Below, one piece after another: positions 30,307 through 35,360 of a DNA stretch of 35,360 bases. This DNA comes from a bacterium. GTDB lineage: Bacteria > Patescibacteriota > Patescibacteriia > JACPHY01. A model generated the notes under the pieces. The model made no database searches, had not been told where the DNA came from, and was given only the letters and a program-made list of their open reading frames with translations. The position numbers and the translations under genes are program-made. The first letter of the stretch is position 1, and each line of letters starts with the position of its first letter. Where the stretch lies: the NCBI GenBank assembly GCA_030647005.1, contig JAUSKG010000005.1, forward strand, positions 1 through 35,360, given 5' to 3'.

Positions 30307-32965
30307 AGGCACGAACCGTCACCGTCGTCCCGCGCACCGTCGCGCTCGGCGCGCCGTCCTGCGCCTCCGCGATGGTCACCTGCGCCGCCCGCCCGAAGTG
30401 ACGCACGAGCTCCTGCACTTCCGCGTGCGCGCACCGTGCACGCTCCTCCCCACTCCCAGGCACAAGCGTCACCGCGACGAGATCCTTCGGCGGGATCCCC
30501 GCGTCGCTGCGGAACTGACGGATGGCGGACACGAGTTCGCGGACAAGCTCGAAGGTCACTGCCTGCTCCGCGTCCTGCGCCCCCCGCTCCGCGTCTCCCT
30601 CCGGCCACGGCGCGGCGATGAGCATGTCATCGTGTCCAAGGCGCCGCCACAGCGTCTCTGTCACAAACGGCATCGCCGGATGGAGGAGCTTCAACACCAC
30701 CTCGAGCGTCTCCGTGAGCGTCGCGAGCTGAATCCTCGTGGCCTTGCTCGCCTCCACGTACCAATCTGCAAAGACATGCCACGCGAAATCGTAGACCTCC
30801 TGCGCGGCCTTTGAGTACTCGTGCTGCTCGTAGAAGCGTGTGACATCTTGGATGAGCGTGTTCCGCCTCGTGAGGATCCAGGCATCCGCAATCCCCGGTA
30901 CGCCTTCACCATCCGCCGCAATCGTGTGCGACGTGTGAGATTTCTCGGAGGACCTCGAAATGACGGAGGGAGAGGATGCGGACGACACTTCGCTCGTCTG
31001 CATCGCGACATACCGCGCGATGTTCCACACCTTCGTGATGAACTTCGCGTAGCCCGCGATCTTCTGCTCATCGAGCTTGGAATCCGCACCAGGCGACGTA
31101 CCGATGAACAGCGCGAGGCGCACCGCATCCGCGCCGTACTTCTCGGTCATATCGAGCGGATCAATGACATTCCCGAGCGACTTCGACATCTTCCGTCCCT
31201 TTGCATCGCGCACCAGGCCATGCAGGTACACCTGCTTGAACGGCACCGTACTCAATGCGAACTCCGTCATGAGGATCATGCGTGCCACCCAGAAAAACAG
31301 AATATCGTAGCCGGTCTCGAGAACGGATGTCGGATGGAAGGTCTTGAGGTCTTCCGTCTGCTCCGGCCATCCCAACGTCGAAAACGTCCACGTGCCGGCC
31401 GAAAACCACGTGTCGAGGGTGTCCGGGTCTTGCTCGTATTCCGCATCACAAAATTCGCACTCGGGCTTTTCTACCGATACGACCAACTCCTTACATTGCT
31501 GCACGTCACCCTCATGGCCGTGCTTCGGAACGCACTTCGGTTCGTGGTACCACGCCGGAATTCGATGCCCAAACCAAATCTGACGTGAGATGCACCAGTC
31601 GCGGAGGTTCTCCATCCAGTGGAAGTACTCTTTGGTGAATCGCTCGGGGATGATCTCGATGGCACCGGAACGCACGGCCTCGAGCGCGAGGTCCTTGAGG
31701 GAAACCAATTCCTCGTCATTTCGACCGGAGCTCGTCTGCGAGCGAAGCGGAGAAATCTCATCTGCTGCACTCGGAGAGATCTCTCGACTCGCTTCGCTCG
31801 CTCGAGATGACGAGGGAGGAGAGACGCTCGTCTGCGAAGACGCGCGGGGTCGAAACTGCTTATTGACATCCACGAACCACTGGAGCTTCGGGAGCGGCTC
31901 CACCGGTGTCTCGCAGCGATAGCAGACGGAGAGGTTGTGCGTGTAGTGCTCATCAATACGCTCCACGAGTCCCTTCCGTTGGAGAATTGCGACGATGTCC
32001 GCGCGCGCCTCGCGTGCATTACGACCAACAAACATCCCTGCGGCTCCCGTGAGGTTGCCGTCCTCGTCAATAATCGTGACAATCGGGAGACCGTGCTGCC
32101 GTGCGAGCTCGAAGTCCTCGAAACTATGCGCGGGTGTAATCGTCATTGCGCCGGTCCCAAACGAACGATCAATGACCGGATCGGCAATGACGTTCGCGGT
32201 GAGCGGCTCGTCCTCGATCCACGGCACCGCAAACGTCGTACCAACGATGTGGGCGTAACGCTCATCGTTGGGATGCACAACGAGCGTCTTGTCCTGAAAC
32301 TTCGTCTCCGGGCGCGCCGTGCCGATGACGACCGGACCATAATGGAAGTAGTAGAACGGCGTGTGCTCCTCCCGATACTCCACCTCGTCATCCGCGAGCG
32401 TGGATTTGCAGCGGGGACACCAGTTGACGATGCGGTTGCCGCGGTAGAGCACGCCCGCATCGTACATGTTCGTGAACATCGTCCGCACGGCGAGCGAGCG
32501 CGGTGCGTCGAGCGTGTACGCGAGGCGCGACCAATCGAGCGATGCACCCATGGCTTTGGACTGCTCGATGATGCGATGCTGCGAAGCGGCGACGAACGCC
32601 TCCACCTCGCGCAGGAACGCCTCGCGCCCCAACTCGTGGCGCGTGCGGCGGCCCTGGACGTTCTCCTTCTTCAGTTTCTTCTCCACGACGTGCTGCGTCG
32701 CAATCGCCGCGTGATCGGTCCCGGGGATCCACACCGTCCGATCACCGCGCATGCGATGGTACCGCACCATCATGTCTTCGATCGCCAGCATGACCGCGTG
32801 CCCCACGTGCAACGTACCGGTCGCGTTCGGCGGCGGAAGCACCATGCTGAACACCTCACCGGTCCGAGCGATCTCGGACGGCTTGAAGTGCCCCGCGTCC
32901 TCCCATGTGCGATAGAGTTCCGCCTCACCGGACGGATCGTAGCGTGTCGGGAAATCATTTTCCAT
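30296..32965 (-). CDS. valS: valyl-tRNA synthetase, 889 aa, with two repeat-encoded inserts
   Basis: This enzyme charges tRNA-Val. HVGH (53-56) in ATGTLHVGHAVML, a CP1 editing domain, the HWMENLRDWCISRQIWFGHRIPAWY stretch, DTWFSAGTW, and the KMSKS loop (GRKMSKSLGNVIDP) are present, followed by the anticodon-binding domain. The bacterial C-terminal coiled-coil tRNA arm is missing, as in short archaeal-type ValRS. Two segments (about residues 386-417 and 667-677) are encoded by palindromic repeats (31716-31807 and 30938-30966) and are Ser-rich and hydrophilic. The ATG at 32965 has context CCTATG, 10 nt from an extended -10, so a leaderless message is likely. An upstream ATG overlaps that -10. 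Confidence 0.96.
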   Translation of the reverse strand: MENDFPTRYDPSGEAELYRTWEDAGHFKPSEIARTGEVFSMVLPPPNATGTLHVGHAVMLAIEDMMVRYHRMRGDRTVWIPGTDHAAIATQHVVEKKLKKENVQGRRTRHELGREAFLREVEAFVAASQHRIIEQSKAMGASLDWSRLAYTLDAPRSLAVRTMFTNMYDAGVLYRGNRIVNWCPRCKSTLADDEVEYREEHTPFYYFHYGPVVIGTARPETKFQDKTLVVHPNDERYAHIVGTTFAVPWIEDEPLTANVIADPVIDRSFGTGAMTITPAHSFEDFELARQHGLPIVTIIDEDGNLTGAAGMFVGRNAREARADIVAILQRKGLVERIDEHYTHNLSVCYRCETPVEPLPKLQWFVDVNKQFRPRASSQTSVSPPSSSRASEASREISPSAADEISPLRSQTSSGRNDEELVSLKDLALEAVRSGAIEIIPERFTKEYFHWMENLRDWCISRQIWFGHRIPAWYHEPKCVPKHGHEGDVQQCKELVVSVEKPECEFCDAEYEQDPDTLDTWFSAGTWTFSTLGWPEQTEDLKTFHPTSVLETGYDILFFWVARMILMTEFALSTVPFKQVYLHGLVRDAKGRKMSKSLGNVIDPLDMTEKYGADAVRLALFIGTSPGADSKLDEQKIAGYAKFITKVWNIARYVAMQTSEVSSASSPSVISRSSEKSHTSHTIAADGEGVPGIADAWILTRRNTLIQDVTRFYEQHEYSKAAQEVYDFAWHVFADWYVEASKATRIQLATLTETLEVVLKLLHPAMPFVTETLWRRLGHDDMLIAAPWPEGDAERGAQDAEQAVTFELVRELVSAIRQFRSDAGIPPKDLVAVTLVPGSGEERARCAHAEVQELVRHFGRAAQVTIAEAQDGAPSATVRGTTVTVRAYVP
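30938..30966. repeat. palindromic repeat half-unit inside valS, copy D
   Basis: GTGAGATTTCTCGGAGG...CTCGAAATGAC matches one half of the family seen at A and B. It is translated in frame as part of a Ser-rich segment (SVISRSSEKSHTSH). Confidence 0.8.
31716..31807. repeat. palindromic repeat (two inverted halves) inside valS, copy C
   Basis: Left half GTCATTTCGACCGGAG...GGAGAAATCTC and right half GAGAGATCTCTCGAC...CTCGAGATGAC enclose a short spacer. The element is in frame, has no stop codon on the valS strand, and adds about 31 residues or more after DVNKQF. Confidence 0.88.
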
Positions 32966-32975
32966 AGGTAGAACC

Positions 32976-32984
32976 ATCGTAGCA
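32976..32984 (-). promoter_or_regulatory. extended -10 promoter of valS
   Basis: TGCTACGAT (hexamer TACGAT, 32981-32976) lies 10 nt before the valS ATG. A TTGACA lies further upstream but the spacing (about 25 nt) is too long for a normal -35. Confidence 0.45.
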
Positions 32985-33042
32985 GATGGAGAGCAAACGA
33001 TCACATTGTCAACGATGCCTGACATCCCACCACATGGAAATA

Positions 33043-33071
33043 TTGACGCGACCGCACGCACGATGTACTGT
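33043..33071 (+). promoter_or_regulatory. promoter of the DHH-family gene
   Basis: TTGACG (33043-33048), a 17-nt spacer and TACTGT (33066-33071) are present, with transcription likely from about 33078. It is divergent from the valS promoter. Confidence 0.6.
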
Positions 33072-33118
33072 TGATAGCTTATCAGGATAATGTTCCGATC
33101 GTCGCTCAAAAACGATTC

Positions 33119-34261
33119 ATGGCACTCTCCGTCTCCCAGCAAGCTCTCGCGGCGATCACGCGCTCCAACCACACGCTCGTCTGCTTTCCGGAAAGCGCGA
33201 GCGCGGACGGCGTGGCGACGGCACTCGGTCTGGCACTCGCGCTGGAGCGGCAGCGACCGGGACATCAAATTGATGTCGTGTCGAGCGGCTTCACGCCCGG
33301 CCACGCCCTGCGGTACGGGTTCCTCCCGGGCGTTGACCGCGTGCAGCGCGAGGCGCGGTGCGAGCAGAAGGTGCGCATCCGCATCCCGTGCGACGACCCG
33401 CACGCGAGCGACCTCCGCCACCGCGTGCGGGACGGCGCGGTGGAGATCGAGCTCACGACCGGCGGCACGGCGCTCCAGCGCGAGCACATCGCCTCCGCCA
33501 TCGAGCAATCCTCCTACGACCTCATCATCGCCGTGGACAGCCCGGACCTCGCATCGCTCGGCGCGCTCTACACGCGCAACCCCGAACGCTTCCAGGGGAC
33601 GCCAATCATCGCCATTGACCACGCGCCGGACCACGAACGCTACGGGCAAATCCACTGCATTGACGTGACAGCGAGCGCGTGCGGCGAGGTGGCCGCTGCG
33701 CTCCTCCGCGAGCTCGGACAGCCCATGGATGCGGACGTGGCAACCTGCTTCCTCACGGGCATCCTCGTCAAGACGCGGAGCTTCCGCACACCGCGCATGG
33801 GCGCCCAGACCTTCACGACGGTGTCGTACCTCCTCGAGTGCGGGGCGCGGCGCGAGGAAGTCGTCGCGCGGCTCTTCCAAACGAAATCTATCCCCGAGCT
33901 CCAGCTCTGGGGCCGTGCACTCACGCGACTACGCACCGATCGCGAGCGCGGCCTCGTGTGGAGCATCCTCTCGCAACACGACGTGCTCACCGTGGGTGCA
34001 CACGATGCGGACCTCGACGCCATCGTGGACGACCTCCTCGCGAACGCGCCGGACGCGCGAGTCATCCTCCTCCTCTGCGAGCAACCGGATCGCACGATCA
34101 CGGTACGCGCCTACGCACCGTCCGGCCGCTTCGATGTTGCCGCACTCCTCCGCCCCATCGGCGGAACCGGCGCTGCCGCACGCGCAACGGCAACCCTCCC
34201 TGCGCAACCGCTCGCGCAGGCAGAAGCCCACGTCCTTGACGTTGTGAGGGGACGCATGTAG
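33119..34261 (+). CDS. DHH-family phosphoesterase-like protein with altered DHH motif, 380 aa
   Basis: The layout matches DHH/DHHA1-type proteins. The N-terminal motif is SASADGVATALGLALALE, then VSSGF, then a motif II-like LIIAVDSPDLASLGALYTRNPE, and a motif III region IIAIDHAPDHERYGQIHCID where the expected DHH reads DHA. The C-terminal part (about 230-380) looks like the DHHA1-type domain. These proteins hydrolyse phosphodiesters in small RNAs or cyclic dinucleotides using Mn. With the third motif residue changed, activity is uncertain. I use the ATG at 33119 where homology begins. There is no Shine-Dalgarno site. An imperfect hairpin follows the stop. Confidence 0.8.
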   Translation: MALSVSQQALAAITRSNHTLVCFPESASADGVATALGLALALERQRPGHQIDVVSSGFTPGHALRYGFLPGVDRVQREARCEQKVRIRIPCDDPHASDLRHRVRDGAVEIELTTGGTALQREHIASAIEQSSYDLIIAVDSPDLASLGALYTRNPERFQGTPIIAIDHAPDHERYGQIHCIDVTASACGEVAAALLRELGQPMDADVATCFLTGILVKTRSFRTPRMGAQTFTTVSYLLECGARREEVVARLFQTKSIPELQLWGRALTRLRTDRERGLVWSILSQHDVLTVGAHDADLDAIVDDLLANAPDARVILLLCEQPDRTITVRAYAPSGRFDVAALLRPIGGTGAAARATATLPAQPLAQAEAHVLDVVRGRM

Positions 34262-34295
34262 CATCCCTGTCTCGAACGAACACACACACGAAGAA

Positions 34296-34316
34296 CCCCC
34301 GCCACGCTGGCAGGGG
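34296..34316 (+). terminator. imperfect terminator hairpin of the DHH-family gene
   Basis: CCCC and GCCA pair with TGGC and GGGG around loop CGC, with one mismatch. A pyrimidine-rich stretch (CTCCTCCTTTA) follows. Confidence 0.5.
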
Positions 34317-34337
34317 CTCCTCCTTTACATTCCCCCT

Positions 34338-34391
34338 CCCGTGCGAAGCAATCGGGCTTCGCCCGTTGCGAAGCACTGGGGGTCGCACGGG
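34338..34391. other. structured intergenic element
   Basis: An outer 9-bp stem (CCCGTGCGA with TCGCACGGG) encloses an inner 5-bp hairpin (CGGGC-TTC-GCCCG) and two direct copies of GCGAAGCA. It lies between the convergent DHH and LOG genes and may be a repeat element or structured RNA end. Confidence 0.5.
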
Positions 34392-34408
34392 GGGGTGTCG
34401 AAACCCCC
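34391..34408 (-). terminator. short hairpin downstream of the LOG-family gene
   Basis: On the minus strand GGGGGT, loop TTCGAC and ACCCCC form a 6-bp stem that begins 7 nt after the stop at 34415. Without a T-run it is a weak terminator. Confidence 0.45.
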
Positions 34409-34414
34409 TGTGGT

Positions 34415-35131
34415 TTAAAAGTACGCCCGCTCCTTCGTCTTCTTCACAATCGCGAAGGCCTCCTCGGCGGTGTCTACGATCTGCATGAGATCGAGGTCTT
34501 GCGACTCAATCGTCTCCATGCCCTTGGAGAGCATGTGTGTGCGCATCCAGTCATGCAATCCCGACCAGTACTCCCTCCCCACGAGCACGATCGGCACGCG
34601 CGGCACCTTCTTCGTCTGGATGAGCGTGGCCATCTCAACCATCTCATCGAGCGTGCCAAACCCGCCAGGGAAGAAGATGTACGCCTGCGCAGACACGGAG
34701 AGCACGAACTTACGCGTGAAGAAGTAGTGGAACGCCATGGACTTCTTCACCCACTTATTCGTCCGCTGCTCGTGCGGGAGCTGAATGTTGATCCCGACGG
34801 ACTCCGCACCCGTCTCATGCGCGCCGCGGTTCGCTGCCTCCATGATGCCTGGCCCTCCACCGGTGACAATGGTGAAACCGGCCTTGCCCAGCATGGCACC
34901 GAGCTTCCGCGCCTCCCGATACCACCGATGCGACGGCGCGAGACGCGCAGAGCCAAAGAACGTCACCTCGCGCTTGAGATCGAACAAGAATTGTGTTCCG
35001 TCAATGAACTCCGCCATGATGCGGAAGATCCGCCACTGCGCCGTGTTACGGAAATCCGTACCGCGCACCTCCGAGAGATCACCGTTGAGGAACGGCGATT
35101 TAGCCGACGCTCGCGCTGCACGCTTGGGCAT
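34415..35131 (-). CDS. LOG family protein (TIGR00730-type nucleotide phosphoribohydrolase), 238 aa
   Basis: This family resembles lysine decarboxylase-like proteins that in fact cleave nucleoside 5'-monophosphates such as cytokinin precursors or AMP. The two signature motifs are present: GGGPGIMEAANRGA (91-104) and PGGFGTLDE (155-163). The N-terminal extension of about 50 residues places it with the longer bacterial members. It is cytoplasmic. The start at 35131 has the context CCTATG and lies about 21 nt from the predicted transcript start. It is a single gene, convergent with the DHH-family gene. The exact nucleotide substrate is unknown. Confidence 0.93.
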   Translation of the reverse strand: MPKRAARASAKSPFLNGDLSEVRGTDFRNTAQWRIFRIMAEFIDGTQFLFDLKREVTFFGSARLAPSHRWYREARKLGAMLGKAGFTIVTGGGPGIMEAANRGAHETGAESVGINIQLPHEQRTNKWVKKSMAFHYFFTRKFVLSVSAQAYIFFPGGFGTLDEMVEMATLIQTKKVPRVPIVLVGREYWSGLHDWMRTHMLSKGMETIESQDLDLMQIVDTAEEAFAIVKKTKERAYF

Positions 35132-35158
35132 AGGATAGACATTTGAGAGTAGGACTCC

Positions 35159-35167
35159 ATCGTAGCA
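35159..35167 (-). promoter_or_regulatory. extended -10 promoter of the LOG-family gene
   Basis: TGCTACGAT (hexamer 35164-35159) is identical to the element before valS. No clear -35 is seen. Confidence 0.45.
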
Positions 35168-35196
35168 CGCAAAACACACGCCGCGCGTCCACAACC

Positions 35197-35228
35197 AAAA
35201 CCACCCCGATGTTCATCGGGGTGGTTTT
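35197..35228. terminator. bidirectional terminator hairpin near the right edge
   Basis: A perfect 14-bp stem (AAAACCACCCCGAT with ATCGGGGTGGTTTT) with a 4-nt loop ends in TTTT on both strands. It probably ends the transcript of a minus-strand gene beyond the window. From 35229 to 35360 I see no convincing gene; TGGTACAAT on the minus strand could be a promoter. Confidence 0.75.
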
Positions 35229-35360
35229 GGTGTCTGTATTGTACCAAACTCGCACCTATTTCCAAAACAAAGTGAGGTAATGACTTCGCACGCTCCGCGT
35301 GCGTGGTGAAGCGAAACTGAATCGTACGCTCGGAGAAAGCCCCACGCACTGGCGAGTACG

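Noticed and set aside
32966-33880. Upstream extension of valS
   Set aside because: It overlaps the divergent DHH-family gene in antisense and both promoters. The homology to ValRS begins at MENDFPTRYDP.
34963-35349. A 128-codon minus-strand frame at the right edge
   Set aside because: It crosses the strong terminator hairpin and continues in the wrong phase through the LOG-family gene.

Overview
This window looks like a chromosomal segment of a GC-rich bacterium (roughly 60% G+C by eye) using the standard stop codons, with TGA as a genuine stop. A candidate-phyla (Patescibacteria/CPR-like) or other small monoderm genome is my best inference, at moderate confidence. The reasons are a short YidC, a ValRS without the usual bacterial C-terminal coiled-coil arm, a ZnuA held by a transmembrane helix with no lipobox, several small membrane proteins of a CPR-like type, tRNA genes without encoded CCA, and many short interspersed repeats. 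There is no rRNA, phage, transposase or CRISPR array.

Layout, left to right. (1) 1-2900: a NYN-domain protein, an unknown 367-residue protein and a divergent small membrane protein, with strong promoters and hairpins. (2) 2900-7080: a Zur-type metal locus (znuA-znuC-znuB plus a YibE/F membrane protein) with a near-perfect palindromic operator and a divergent Fur-family regulator. (3) 7089-10520: pyruvate kinase, a PilB/GspE-like ATPase that has lost key catalytic residues, and a Cys/His-rich mini-protein. (4) 10570-13366: a large orphan membrane protein with its own promoter and terminator, bracketed by inverted copies of a MITE-like repeat. (5) 13401-20360: groES-groEL under a CIRCE operator, an O-antigen ligase-like protein, a nucleotidyltransferase-like protein with repeat-encoded segments, a PRC-barrel protein, yidC and nusA. 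(6) 20494-22929: a compact operon (UPF0102, two small membrane proteins, a methyltransferase, another membrane protein) behind tRNA-Val, then a Cse60-like small protein and tRNA-Leu. (7) 23067-25011: a PepE-like peptidase and an M20 peptidase. (8) 25088-25838: a patch of tiny ORFs with strong ribosome-binding sites and large hairpins. (9) 25915-33000: argS, tyrS, a GIY-YIG gene between two direct repeats, a C39-like peptidase and valS. (10) 33043-35230: a DHH-family protein and a LOG-family protein.

Three themes stand out. First, short palindromic repeats are spread through the window and several sit in frame inside essential or conserved genes (valS twice, argS once, the nucleotidyltransferase more than once), so the repeat DNA is translated. 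Second, two classes of translation start are visible. Recognisable genes almost all start with T just before ATG (often CCTATG) and have no Shine-Dalgarno site. The seven ORFs with a strong GGAGG site are all of unknown or weakly assigned function and none has T at -1. Third, promoters share -10 elements of the type TGnTACnnT, several placed so close to the ATG that the mRNA should be leaderless or nearly so.
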